Assembly: GCA_964467615.1 (NCBI GenBank)
Contig: CAYXRK010000071.1
Location: 1-21,980 of the forward strand
Length of the DNA: 21,980 nucleotides
Source: CAYXRK01 sp964467615
GTDB lineage: Bacteria > Hydrogenedentota > Hydrogenedentia > Hydrogenedentales > GCA-2746185
Direction of reading: 5' to 3'
The translations under genes and the position numbers were made by a program. The notes beneath the pieces are model-generated. The model was not told the origin of the DNA. It made no database searches and saw nothing but the letters and a program-made list of their open reading frames with translations. Shown here in pieces: positions 1-7,652 of the stretch (its first letter is position 1; every line of letters begins with the position of its first letter).

Positions 1-45
1 GAAGGGGAAGGGGAGGGCGAGGGTGAAGGCGAAGGGGAGGGCGAG
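1..45 (+). repeat. Gly-Glu coding repeat, first tract
   Basis: Bases 1-45 encode 15 alternating Glu and Gly residues and probably continue to the left of the window. Third codon positions vary (GGG/GGC/GGT, GAA/GAG), so this is a protein-level dipeptide linker and not a perfect DNA microsatellite. Confidence 0.85.
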
Positions 46-1146
46 ATCGAAGTCGCATTTCTCAGTTCGGACTTCGGAGAAGTCGAGATCGGGCATTTCA
101 CCGATATCGTCTTCACGGTTTCTAATATTGGAACCTCGGAATTCACCGGCCAAGCGACCGTGGACGCGCCCTATTCGATAGTCATAAACAATGCCTACAC
201 AATCCCCCAAGGTTTGTTCGTCCTGGTAGTAGTACGTTTCACACCCACGGACGAGGGCCCCAGTTCGCGAGACCTGACCTTCACGGGCGGTGGCGGGATG
301 ATCGTTGGTATCACTGGAACGGGTATCGCCTCGGGTGAAGGCGAAGGTGAGGGCGAAGGTGAAGGTGAGGGCGAAGGCGAAGGTGAGGGTGAGGGCGAAG
401 GCGAAGGTGAGGGAGAGGGCGAGGGTGAAGGCGAGGGCGGGTTGTGCGCGAACTTTGATGACGTTATCGATCAGTATGATTTGTTCGTGGAGGACTTCGG
501 AGTTGAAGAGGATTTTGACCTGGACGGGTTGCCGGAAAGCGTCGCGCTTGAACTGGTACGACTCGCTTTGTGCGACGCTCTTGTTGACGACGATGAATTG
601 TTTCGGGCCGCTGAATCGGCGTACGTGATGAACCTCGAGGAGATTGACGTTGAAGCCGACGCTTTGTCCATCGCGACGTATCGGCGCGCGTTTGCGGTGC
701 TAACGCTCCTGAGCCAATCGTCGTTGGATGCGCTCGCGGCGCTGTTACAAGAGAACGAATTGCTCCTGCAAAATCAGTACGAGATTCTCGTGTGCGATGT
801 GGATTTAGGTATTTGCTCGCCATCGAAGATCGCGGGCGTCGCGCTTTCGGAGGCTGTCGAAGTATTGGCGAAGGGCGTCGATTCGGTGGTCGCGCCATTT
901 TCGGGAGGGGGAGATCTCGACGGTGACGGCGCGTCTAATGCCGAGGAATACAATCGCGTGGTTGGGAACGGAGAAAGCGAGGAGTTGTTCCTCGAGATCG
1001 TTTTCGACCCGGACCGCGATGGGTCCGAGTTCGTGCCGGGATGCGCGGCCGGTCCGGCGGGCGGGGTAAATGATCTCGCGTCGCTCGCGTGCCTCGTGTG
1101 CTTGACCGCCGTGGTACTTTCGACACGCTCGCGCGTATCTCGTTGA
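1..1146 (+). CDS. Secreted/surface protein with Gly-Glu repeat linkers (5' truncated)
   Basis: The reading frame is open from base 1, so the true start lies outside the window; the GTG at 160 is only an internal start. A Glu-Gly tract (bases 1-45) leads into a beta-rich segment of about 90 residues that resembles an ASPM-SPD-2-Hydin/choice-of-anchor D domain. A second tract of 17 Gly-Glu pairs (334-435) follows, then an acidic helical domain with several Cys. Near 911-949 there is a DLDGDGASNAEEY calcium-loop motif, as in dockerin or thrombospondin type 3 repeats. The C-terminus has a hydrophobic helix (LASLACLVCLTAVVL) followed by Arg residues, which looks like a membrane anchor or sorting tag. 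The protein is inferred to be exported and held at the cell surface. Its function is unknown; the repeat architecture suggests a linker or adhesin-type protein. Confidence 0.8.
   Translation, partial: EGEGEGEGEGEGEGEIEVAFLSSDFGEVEIGHFTDIVFTVSNIGTSEFTGQATVDAPYSIVINNAYTIPQGLFVLVVVRFTPTDEGPSSRDLTFTGGGGMIVGITGTGIASGEGEGEGEGEGEGEGEGEGEGEGEGEGEGEGEGEGGLCANFDDVIDQYDLFVEDFGVEEDFDLDGLPESVALELVRLALCDALVDDDELFRAAESAYVMNLEEIDVEADALSIATYRRAFAVLTLLSQSSLDALAALLQENELLLQNQYEILVCDVDLGICSPSKIAGVALSEAVEVLAKGVDSVVAPFSGGGDLDGDGASNAEEYNRVVGNGESEELFLEIVFDPDRDGSEFVPGCAAGPAGGVNDLASLACLVCLTAVVLSTRSRVSR
334..435 (+). repeat. Gly-Glu coding repeat, second tract (17 pairs)
   Basis: A hexanucleotide-like GGNGAR tract of 102 bases encodes 17 consecutive Gly-Glu pairs between the beta-rich domain and the acidic helical domain. 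Synonymous third bases vary along the tract. It is probably a flexible, strongly acidic spacer, and it is also a site prone to length change by slippage. Confidence 0.9.
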
Positions 1147-1481
1147 GTTCTTCGCGAACGACCTCTGAAGAATCGTGCGAATCTTCCCTGTTTACGGCGC
1201 TTTCACCGCTCCATGGAATGGGCCAGCCCGTACTTGATGAATCCGTCCGCGATTCGAGTTATCATTTGCCGCAACGCCGGGTAATGTAGGGGGCAGCGCG
1301 GGCTGTGCTGACCGAGATTGGCCAGACGAGTTACGCCGTGGGCGGCGTTGTGTCGCGTGGGTTGTCCGATGGCTGCGGCAATCTAGCGGAGACGGAAACC
1401 TATCGCGATGCGTGGTGTTGAACGTCGAATTGTGTTGTGTCCATTTGCGGGGGCCGATAGAGGCACTTGGGGGAGAGGAAC
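1147..1481. other. Intergenic region without a supported gene
   Basis: About 335 bases separate the Gly-Glu protein from the methyltransferase fusion. Short frames on both strands show no recognisable motif and no good ribosome binding site. The left part holds a weak stem-loop (1167-1186). The right end carries the ribosome binding site of the next gene. The promoter of that gene must lie here, but I could not pick a convincing -35/-10 pair. Confidence 0.5.
1167..1193 (+). terminator. Possible weak terminator hairpin
   Basis: Arms 1167-1175 and 1178-1186 form a nine-position stem with one A-A mismatch and a very tight loop, 20 bases after the stop of the Gly-Glu protein. It is followed by CCTGTTT, which is only a poor U-tract. 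It could end the upstream transcript; chance is a real alternative. Confidence 0.25.
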
Positions 1482-3407
1482 GTGAACCATACGAAGCGAG
1501 GGGGTTCCAACACCGCACGAACATTCGGACCGGTATCCGAGCTCGAGCGGCATCTGCCGGCGGATTGGTGGCGGACGCTATTCAATTCGCTCTATTTGAA
1601 GACGGACGGTGACGTCGTCGAGAACGACACGAATACCGCGCGCGACATCGATTTCCTGGTGAAATCGGCGGCGCTTGAAAAGCACGACCGAATACTCGAC
1701 GTTTGTTGCGGTCAAGGCCGTCACGTGCTGGAACTCGCGCGGCGCGGCTTGGCTAACGTACCCGGCGTTTATCGCGCGCTTTTTCTTGTCCGGCTGGCGC
1801 GGCGCCGCGCGAAGCAACTGGATTTACCCGCGACGTTTCAAGAGGGAGACGCCCGCAAGCTGCGGCTGCCCGAGCAGAATTTTCATTGCGTTACGTTTTT
1901 CGGGAACTCGTTTGGATACTTCGAGCAGCAATCGGACGATGCGCGCGTACTCGAAGCCGTTAAGCGGGTGATGGCGCCGAATGCGTTTCTATTCATGGAT
2001 CTCGTCGACGGCGAATGGATGGCCAGCAATTTCGCGCCGCGCTCGTGGGAATGGATTGACCAGGAGCATCTCGTGTGCCGCGAACGTTCGCTAGCGAGCG
2101 ACGGCGAACGGCTGGTCTGCCGCGAAGTGGTCGTCAACGCGGAACGCGGGATCATCGCGGACCAGTTTTACGCGGAGCGGCTCTATACTCGCGAGCGTAT
2201 ACAAGAGCTTCTCGCCGAAGTCGGGTTTGAGCACGTGCGGCTTCACGAGGGCCTGCCGACCGATTCAAATCGCGCACAAGACCTTGGCATGATGGGTCAT
2301 CGAATGTTGGTGACCGCGACGCGTTCGCACTATATCGTCAAGAAGAGGGCAAACAAACCTACCTTCCCGCGCGTCGCGGTCGTGATGGGCGATCCGAGCC
2401 TGGGCGATACCGTGAAACTAGGCGGACAATTCAACGTTGAGGACTTCGCTACGATTAATCGCCTTAAGGACGCGCTGGGCGAAATGAGCGGTTATTCATT
2501 CACGTATCTTAACCGGCATGAATCGCTTTTGGCTGATTTACGGCGAGACCGTCCCGACTTTGTATTCAATCTTTGTGACGAGGGTTTTTTGAACGATCCG
2601 TTCAAGGAATTGCATGTCCCTGCGATCCTCGAGATGCTGGGCATCCCGTACTCCGGCGCGGGGCCGCAGGCGTTGGGGCTTTGCTACAACAAGGCTTTCG
2701 TGCGCTCGATTGCGTATTCCGCGGAGGTGCCGGTGCCGTTGGAAACGATGTTTAGCCATGACGACCAGTCCGCGACGATACCGTCCATCTTCCCCGCGCT
2801 GCTCAAGCCCGTCTGCGGCGACAGCAGTATCGGCATAACGAAGGACGCGGTGGTGCACACGCCGGAGGAACTGATTGCGTACCTGGATCGATTGAGGGAG
2901 GAATTGCGCGGCCGCGACGTGCTGATTCAGGAATTCCTCGCGGGACCGGAATACAGTGTCGGGATTATCGGCAATCCGGGTATGACGTGGAAAGTCCTGC
3001 CCGTTCTCGAAGTGGACTATTCCGGGCTCGACGCCGATCTTCCTCGCATTCTCGGGTACGAGTCCAAATGGGACCCGGAATCGCCGTATTGGAGCCAGAT
3101 CAAATATCACGAGGCCAGGATGAAGGAAGGCGACCGGCGCCGGCTGGTCGACTATTCGGCCGTGCTTTTCGAGCGGCTGGGATGCCGCGACTACGCGCGA
3201 TTCGATTGGCGCACCGATGGCAACGGGGAGATAAAGCTGCTTGAGGTCAACCCCAATCCGGGATGGTGTTGGGACGGTAAACTTAACTTCATGGCCGAAT
3301 ACGATGGATTGCGTTATGCGGGCCTGCTTAAGCTAATCATCGAAGCAGCGCAAGAGCGCGTGGTGTTCGAGATGGCCCCGAAACAGGCGATGGCCCTCCC
3401 CGCTTGA
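1482..3407 (+). CDS. Fusion of SAM-dependent methyltransferase and ATP-grasp (D-Ala-D-Ala ligase-like) domains
   Basis: The 641-residue protein joins two enzymes. Residues ~1-275 form a class I methyltransferase with the glycine-rich SAM loop ILDVCCGQGRH (71-81). Residues ~294-641 form an ATP-grasp domain like D-alanine-D-alanine ligase: PAILEMLGIPYSGAG and the YNKAF segment, the nucleotide-binding lysine K442 in PALLKPVCGDSSIGI, and the Mg-binding end EVNPNPGW (588-595). Start: GTG 1482 follows a GGGAG site six bases upstream; a TTG at 1467 would add five residues. The acidic residue expected after beta-2 of the methyltransferase is Tyr97. The ligase half probably activates a carboxylate and joins it to an amine; the substrate is unknown, and the gene is not the housekeeping ddl by sequence. 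The methyltransferase might modify the ligation substrate or product. The next gene begins 48 bases downstream or overlaps the stop. Confidence 0.85.
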   Translation: MNHTKRGGSNTARTFGPVSELERHLPADWWRTLFNSLYLKTDGDVVENDTNTARDIDFLVKSAALEKHDRILDVCCGQGRHVLELARRGLANVPGVYRALFLVRLARRRAKQLDLPATFQEGDARKLRLPEQNFHCVTFFGNSFGYFEQQSDDARVLEAVKRVMAPNAFLFMDLVDGEWMASNFAPRSWEWIDQEHLVCRERSLASDGERLVCREVVVNAERGIIADQFYAERLYTRERIQELLAEVGFEHVRLHEGLPTDSNRAQDLGMMGHRMLVTATRSHYIVKKRANKPTFPRVAVVMGDPSLGDTVKLGGQFNVEDFATINRLKDALGEMSGYSFTYLNRHESLLADLRRDRPDFVFNLCDEGFLNDPFKELHVPAILEMLGIPYSGAGPQALGLCYNKAFVRSIAYSAEVPVPLETMFSHDDQSATIPSIFPALLKPVCGDSSIGITKDAVVHTPEELIAYLDRLREELRGRDVLIQEFLAGPEYSVGIIGNPGMTWKVLPVLEVDYSGLDADLPRILGYESKWDPESPYWSQIKYHEARMKEGDRRRLVDYSAVLFERLGCRDYARFDWRTDGNGEIKLLEVNPNPGWCWDGKLNFMAEYDGLRYAGLLKLIIEAAQERVVFEMAPKQAMALPA

Positions 3408-3454
3408 TAGCGCCCCGAGTAGTTGGGGAGTTGCCCTTCAAGTGCGTGGGGGGT

Positions 3455-4279
3455 GTGAGCGCGTCCGTTTGGCGATTGGGCGCGGCTTCTCTGTTCCGCG
3501 CTTTCGTCCTGGTTCTAGCGGTTGGGACCCACGTGGGGTGCCCGTACTCCGAGCAGGTCGTGAATTACACGTATACCGTGATCGCGGCATTCCCCCACGA
3601 CACGCAAGCGTTTACGCAGGGCCTCGTGATCGACGAGGGAGCGCTGTATGAAGGCACTGGGCTAACAGGGGGGCAGTCGTCCTTGCGCCGAGTGGATCTC
3701 GAAACGGGCGCGGTCGAGCAAGTCGTCCCGCTGCCCGACCCTGGATTTTTTGGCGAGGGCATAACGGTCGTAGGCGACACCATCTACCAGCTTACGTGGC
3801 GCGATCACACCGGATTCGTTTGGGACAAAGAATCGTTCGAACTGATCGACCAGTTCACGTACGGCCACGAAGGTTGGGGAATCACGTACGATTCCGAACG
3901 GCTCATCGTGAGTGACGGCACGTCAACGATCCGATTTTACTCCGCGACTCCCTTCGAATTGCTCGGGTCCGTCTCCGTGCGCGAGGGCGGGTCGCCCGTG
4001 AATCGCATGAACGAACTCGAATACATTGAAGGAGAGGTCTACGCGAACCTATGGCTTACCGATCGCGTAGTCGCGTTCGATCCGGAGACCGGTGACGTCA
4101 CGCGATCCATCGATCTCTCGGACCTGTTGCCGCCGGAGTTCTCCGTTGGGTCAGGCGACGTGCTCAACGGAATCGCTTACGGCGAAGGTCTCGACCGGCT
4201 CTTCGTGACGGGAAAGCGTTGGCCGCTGCTGTTTGAGATCGAGTTGGAGCCGTTGCCGGACGGCACTTCGGCGTTCTGA
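3455..4279 (+). CDS. Glutaminyl-peptide cyclotransferase (glutamine cyclotransferase family)
   Basis: The protein matches the five-bladed propeller glutaminyl cyclotransferases (plant/bacterial type, Glu_cyclase_2). These convert N-terminal glutamine of peptides or proteins to pyroglutamate with release of ammonia. Diagnostic segments are FPHDTQAFTQGL near the N-terminus, LYEGTGLTGGQSSLR, GEGITVVGDTIYQLTW, MNELEYIEGEVYANLW and LNGIAYGEGLDRLFVTGKRWP near the C-terminus. A hydrophobic leader ends at THVGC, an imperfect lipobox, so it is probably exported and perhaps a lipoprotein. Start: I prefer GTG 3455, giving 274 residues and a compact signal peptide. TTG 3404 is in frame and overlaps the stop of the preceding fusion gene, which would couple the two. 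It ends tail-to-tail with the J-domain gene, 20 bases away. Confidence 0.85.
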   Translation: MSASVWRLGAASLFRAFVLVLAVGTHVGCPYSEQVVNYTYTVIAAFPHDTQAFTQGLVIDEGALYEGTGLTGGQSSLRRVDLETGAVEQVVPLPDPGFFGEGITVVGDTIYQLTWRDHTGFVWDKESFELIDQFTYGHEGWGITYDSERLIVSDGTSTIRFYSATPFELLGSVSVREGGSPVNRMNELEYIEGEVYANLWLTDRVVAFDPETGDVTRSIDLSDLLPPEFSVGSGDVLNGIAYGEGLDRLFVTGKRWPLLFEIELEPLPDGTSAF

Positions 4280-4299
4280 CGGACAACCTCGTTACGGTT

Positions 4300-4626
4300 C
4301 TATCCGTTCCGACGTCTCTGCTTAAGCAGATTGTAGGCCTCGTTCAAGGTGCGCATAGCGTCCTCGTCGCCGCCGCGATCGGGATGGTGCACCTTCGCTT
4401 TGCTCTTGTACGCCTGCTCGATCTCGGTCCACGTTGACGTCGTCGATATGCCGAGAATTTTGTAGCACATATCCAGATCGGGTTCGCTCATGGATCGGCC
4501 TGGCGGTGGAGGCGGTGCATCGCCGCGCAGTTCGCGTAGACCTCGAATGATTTGGGGCCAGATGCCCGTCGCGCTGAGGACGAAAATGATCCCCATTAGG
4601 ATCAGGATTTCCTGAAGGCCGCCCAT
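4300..4626 (-). CDS. Membrane-anchored J-domain (DnaJ-like) protein
   Basis: The 108-residue protein starts with one hydrophobic segment (~4-27, LQEILILMGIIFVLSATGIW), then a proline-rich linker (APPPPPGRS), then a C-terminal J domain (~52-106). The J domain has DMCYKILGI, helix II EIEQAYKSKAKVHHPDRGG with the HPD tripeptide at 81-83, and TLNEAYNLLKQ. It lacks the Gly/Phe and zinc-finger parts of DnaJ, so it is a type III co-chaperone expected to recruit and stimulate Hsp70 at the inner face of the membrane. Start: ATG 4626 lies eight bases after the rhomboid stop; a GTG at 4635 overlaps that stop and would add three residues. A longer frame reaching 4956 is a shadow of the rhomboid gene. It is co-transcribed with the rhomboid gene by position. 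Confidence 0.85.
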   Translation of the reverse strand: MGGLQEILILMGIIFVLSATGIWPQIIRGLRELRGDAPPPPPGRSMSEPDLDMCYKILGISTTSTWTEIEQAYKSKAKVHHPDRGGDEDAMRTLNEAYNLLKQRRRNG

Positions 4627-4634
4627 GCCGAACA

Positions 4635-5435
4635 CTAGTGGCGTCCTTTGTCCTGGAACCTGAGAATGTTGTCGATTTCTTCTCCCAGCTTTTCCATGTC
4701 CTTCGTTGAGGGCGCGCGTGGCTTCGAGCTTTTTCGACGCCACCGCCACTTCCCGATTTCCGGGCGAAATTTCATAAAGGCGGCCCCCACGGCGATGCCA
4801 CCCAGGTGTGTTGCGACCGACACGCTGCTGCCGGGTTGGAGTCCCGTCATGATGTTGGTGAAGATGAAGAAAATGACCAGCCAACGGGCGGTAATCGGAA
4901 TGGGAATTGGGAACAGAAATATTTTCTGCTGGGGATTGAGCATGGCGAAAGCGCATAGGACGCCCATGGTCGCGCCGCTCGCGCCGATTACCGATGTTCC
5001 GAATAGGGGCGGCGTCTGCGCAAGTCCCATCGCACCCATCGCTTGAATTGCGAGAGGCGAGACGAAATTGAACAGCACTCCACCCGCTCCACAGAGCAGA
5101 TAGAAGTAGAAGAATTGGCGTGTACCCAGGGCACGTTCGACTTCAGGGCCGAAGAAATACAACTGGAGCATGTTGATGAACAGGTGCATCAAACTTCCGT
5201 GCAGGAACATATACGTAACGAGGGTCCAGACGAATGGAAAGGCCGTACCGGTCGAAAATGCCACCCAATCCGTCAGCCAGCCCCCTGGCGCGCCACCGAA
5301 GCCGCCGAAGGGAATATCGAGCGCCAACTGCGCGGCGAACACCGCGGTGGTAAACACGATGATCGCCTGGACAGACCACGTGATGCGGTCATGCCCGAAG
5401 CCGAGTCGCACTCCGTATCGTTCGTAGGTGCTCAT
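4635..5435 (-). CDS. Rhomboid family intramembrane serine protease
   Basis: The 266-residue polytopic protein has about six membrane segments and cleaves membrane proteins within the bilayer. Catalytic features are visible: HGSLMHLFINM (79-89) with the conserved His and Asn residues of helix 2, the GASG serine motif with S153 as nucleophile, and ATHLGG with H210 as general base. A 45-residue basic, charged C-terminal tail faces the cytoplasm. The long N-terminal insertion before helix 2 is rich in Gly and Trp and could be the L1 loop. ATG 5435 starts the gene, with no clear Shine-Dalgarno. The J-domain gene follows eight bases after its stop. Signal peptidase I lies 81 bases upstream on the same strand. 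Confidence 0.9.
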   Translation of the reverse strand: MSTYERYGVRLGFGHDRITWSVQAIIVFTTAVFAAQLALDIPFGGFGGAPGGWLTDWVAFSTGTAFPFVWTLVTYMFLHGSLMHLFINMLQLYFFGPEVERALGTRQFFYFYLLCGAGGVLFNFVSPLAIQAMGAMGLAQTPPLFGTSVIGASGATMGVLCAFAMLNPQQKIFLFPIPIPITARWLVIFFIFTNIMTGLQPGSSVSVATHLGGIAVGAAFMKFRPEIGKWRWRRKSSKPRAPSTKDMEKLGEEIDNILRFQDKGRH

Positions 5436-5516
5436 GGGAGAAATTTGAGGGGACCGTTGCTAAACTGACTTGCATCTATATTCTAACTCGCCACGCCTTC
5501 GCGTTCCTATCGAAGT

Positions 5517-6101
5517 TCAGGGCGGGCCAACAGAGGGGGCAGGCGGATACGACCCAACGCGGCGCGCGTGGCCGATCGGCAAGTAGACGAACCGCACCTT
5601 TCCGACGATCGATTCGACCGCGACTCCCGCTGTTTGCGGGACCTCGGCGTCGTCGCTCCAGTCGTGGCTGTCCACGCTGAGGTTGCGATTGTCTCCTAGT
5701 ATGAACACCTGCCCATCTGGCACTACATACTCGGGTAACGCGTATTGGATCGGCTCCGGAAGGTAAGGCTCGGAAATGTATGCGCCGTTCAAAAACAACG
5801 CGCCTCCGTCCATCTGTACGTGATCGCCAGGCAGGGCCACCAGCCGCTTGACCAGATAACCGCCGGCGATCATTGGATCCTTCACCACTATTACATCGCC
5901 GCGACGATACTCATGCTCGTTCGTCGATAGGATGTACTCTCGCGTGGCGAGCGTCGGTTCCATCGAACGCGAAGGTATCAAAAAGAACCGAAGGTCGCGC
6001 AGAACCAACAAGTAAAGGACCACGGCGCTGCAAGCCAATATTGCGAGGTACCACAATCGCCGCCGGCGGGATAGCGAGGACGAAGCCACGGTCGCTATCA
6101 A
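5517..6101 (-). CDS. lepB: Signal peptidase I
   Basis: The 194-residue protein is a short type I signal peptidase that removes signal peptides from exported proteins at the outer face of the inner membrane. Residues ~17-35 form the membrane anchor. Catalytic Ser46 sits in IPSRSMEPTL (box B) and the general-base Lys85 in GYLVKRLVALPGD (box D). Box E is GDNRNLSVDSHDW, where His replaces the usual Arg of the SxDSR motif, followed by a slightly longer insertion before VGKVRFVY. The start is uncertain: TTG 6101 begins one base after the stop of the TPR gene, and an in-frame GTG lies four codons downstream. No ribosome binding site is evident, which suggests translational coupling to the TPR gene. 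Confidence 0.92.
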   Translation of the reverse strand: MIATVASSSLSRRRRLWYLAILACSAVVLYLLVLRDLRFFLIPSRSMEPTLATREYILSTNEHEYRRGDVIVVKDPMIAGGYLVKRLVALPGDHVQMDGGALFLNGAYISEPYLPEPIQYALPEYVVPDGQVFILGDNRNLSVDSHDWSDDAEVPQTAGVAVESIVGKVRFVYLPIGHARRVGSYPPAPSVGPP

Positions 6102-6102
6102 A

Positions 6103-7101
6103 CTACTGTGACGGCGCCGCGGCCCCGGCGTCCGAGGCCGGGCCGCTTGTCTCGGACTCCGGGGCTGGGGACTGCCCGTTCGCCTCGTCCAACAACTTCT
6201 TCGCCGCTTCGCTGTCCGGTCGAATCATGAGCGCTTGTGTCAGCGCCGCGGCCGCGTTTTTGTTGTCAGACGCCCGAAGCCACGTCCTACCTTCATTTAG
6301 CAGAGTGAAGAATTTGTCTTCTTCGCTCTTGGCAATCTTGCGGGCGGCGCGCCACGCCTCGGCCGCTTGCTTCCAATCGACTTTGACCTCGAAGCCCTCG
6401 GCGGCGTAGAAGTTCGTCGCATAGTCCGAAACGATTTCGTAGTCGTCCGGGGCATACTTCGCCGCGTCGCGCGAGTGCTTCATGGCCTGTTCGTACAGTT
6501 TCTGTTTCGATATGTCGTATTTCTCGGCGATGAACGGGAAATGGTTGAGATACAATTGCGCCGCGTTATACAAGAAGTCCGGGTTCTTTGGCTCTTCTTT
6601 GAGCGCTTTCCCGAGATGTTTGAGGCCTTTGTCGTAGTCGCCCGAATGAAAATAGTGTATCGCGAGATTGTTGTGGCCGCGTCCTTCTTTGTCGTCAACG
6701 TGGATTGCCAGCAGCCACAACTGCACGCCCCCCATCGAATCGCCTAGGTAATCGTAAAGCAGTTCCCCATAGTATGTGTTTGCGCGAGAATCGTTCGGAT
6801 ACTCGCCCAACACTTGCCGCCACGCCTCGTCAATAAGGGCCACGCGCCGTTTGGCGTCCTCCTGCTTTTCCACCGCGAGTTTCGGCTCGCCGTTGTCTTG
6901 ATGTTCGCCCGCGAGTTTCAAGTCCCATTCGATCAGTTTCTGCTGCTCAAGGTCGAACCGCCGCGTTGCCTCTACAAACTCGCGTCCGTCGGCCTTGAGT
7001 TCGAGTAGGCGAAGGAGCTCCGGCGACGCTGCTTGCGCGTCTCCGAGTTGGGCAGTCATCGGGACAAGTAGAAGCAGAAGAGAAATCGAGCGAACGGTCA
7101 C
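6103..7101 (-). CDS. Exported tetratricopeptide repeat (TPR) protein
   Basis: The 332-residue protein has a clear signal peptide (residues 1-24, hydrophobic LLLLLV core, AQA cleavage site). The mature part is almost all helical with TPR-like units, best seen in HNNLAIHYFHSGDYDKGLKHLGKALKEEP and in TLLNEGRTWLRASDNKNAAAALTQALMIRP. The C-terminal tail is low complexity (Pro, Ala, Ser, Glu). It is probably a periplasmic scaffold for protein-protein contacts; no enzymatic motif is seen and the partner is unknown. GTG 7101 is preferred because an AAGGA site lies eight bases upstream and the signal peptide begins cleanly there; TTG 7122 would add seven residues. It is the first gene of the minus-strand run with signal peptidase I. 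Confidence 0.8.
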   Translation of the reverse strand: MTVRSISLLLLLVPMTAQLGDAQAASPELLRLLELKADGREFVEATRRFDLEQQKLIEWDLKLAGEHQDNGEPKLAVEKQEDAKRRVALIDEAWRQVLGEYPNDSRANTYYGELLYDYLGDSMGGVQLWLLAIHVDDKEGRGHNNLAIHYFHSGDYDKGLKHLGKALKEEPKNPDFLYNAAQLYLNHFPFIAEKYDISKQKLYEQAMKHSRDAAKYAPDDYEIVSDYATNFYAAEGFEVKVDWKQAAEAWRAARKIAKSEEDKFFTLLNEGRTWLRASDNKNAAAALTQALMIRPDSEAAKKLLDEANGQSPAPESETSGPASDAGAAAPSQ

Positions 7102-7109
7102 GGGAGCAA

Positions 7110-7114
7110 TCCTT
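7110..7114 (-). promoter_or_regulatory. Ribosome binding site deciding the TPR gene start
   Basis: AAGGA on the minus strand, eight bases before GTG 7101. It lies inside the frame that would be translated from TTG 7122, so it favours the shorter protein. Confidence 0.5.
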
Positions 7115-7460
7115 CGGTTCAATCGGAATTGAATGGTAAACTATCGAGCATCGCCGCGCGAACATCGAATTCACGGGTGACGCTACAGAAGCGCGGGAAA
7201 AGGCGAACTACGTTTCCGCCCAAGCATCACCGTTACTATTAGAGACCAGAATTCACCGAAACTAATTTTCGTCGACCCTTCGTGACGTAAGCCATTCCAG
7301 AGCAAGTACCTACACGTTTTCGGCTACCATCGTCCGCGTGCATTTGCGTCACACTGCCTGTCAAGAGTAAACTTCGCCAACGAAGGCGTTTAGGGGTTGG
7401 AATCGCGAGAGCGATCCCGTTGAACGAGAGACCGTCCGGCGCGGTCAAGGAAATTCGAGC

Positions 7461-7652
7461 GTGATTGACAGTGATTGGGAGGGCGGCGATAGCGGCCAGG
7501 ATGGTGTCGTGGTAACCAAATCCCGCTTTCGGATGCTCTGGCTGCGTCTAGTTCGAGGCTATAAGATTCGTAACGTCGCTCGGATCCCTCAACAGGACCT
7601 CTTCGGTCAGATTACGTACACCCCCAAGTGGACGCTCGAGCGGAAAAAGTAG
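7461..7652 (+). CDS. Possible small hypothetical protein (63 aa)
   Basis: A GTG-started frame of 63 residues with AAGGA about nine bases upstream. The product is acidic at the N-terminus and basic at the C-terminus (PKWTLERKK). No domain, signal peptide or membrane segment is recognised. It sits alone in a gene-poor region, 96 bases before the glutaredoxin-like gene. It may be a random frame or a gene remnant; only the start context supports it. Confidence 0.22.
   Translation: MIDSDWEGGDSGQDGVVVTKSRFRMLWLRLVRGYKIRNVARIPQQDLFGQITYTPKWTLERKK

Noticed and set aside
334..435. Regular repeats that could suggest a CRISPR or satellite array
   Set aside because: The repeat is in frame, encodes Gly-Glu pairs and has no spacers.
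4627..4956. N-terminal extension of the J-domain frame to 4956
   Set aside because: It overlaps the rhomboid gene in another frame; the membrane anchor and J domain begin at ATG 4626.
7239..7448. Minus-strand 69-codon frame in the gene-poor gap
   Set aside because: No start context, no domain pattern and no neighbour link; probably chance.
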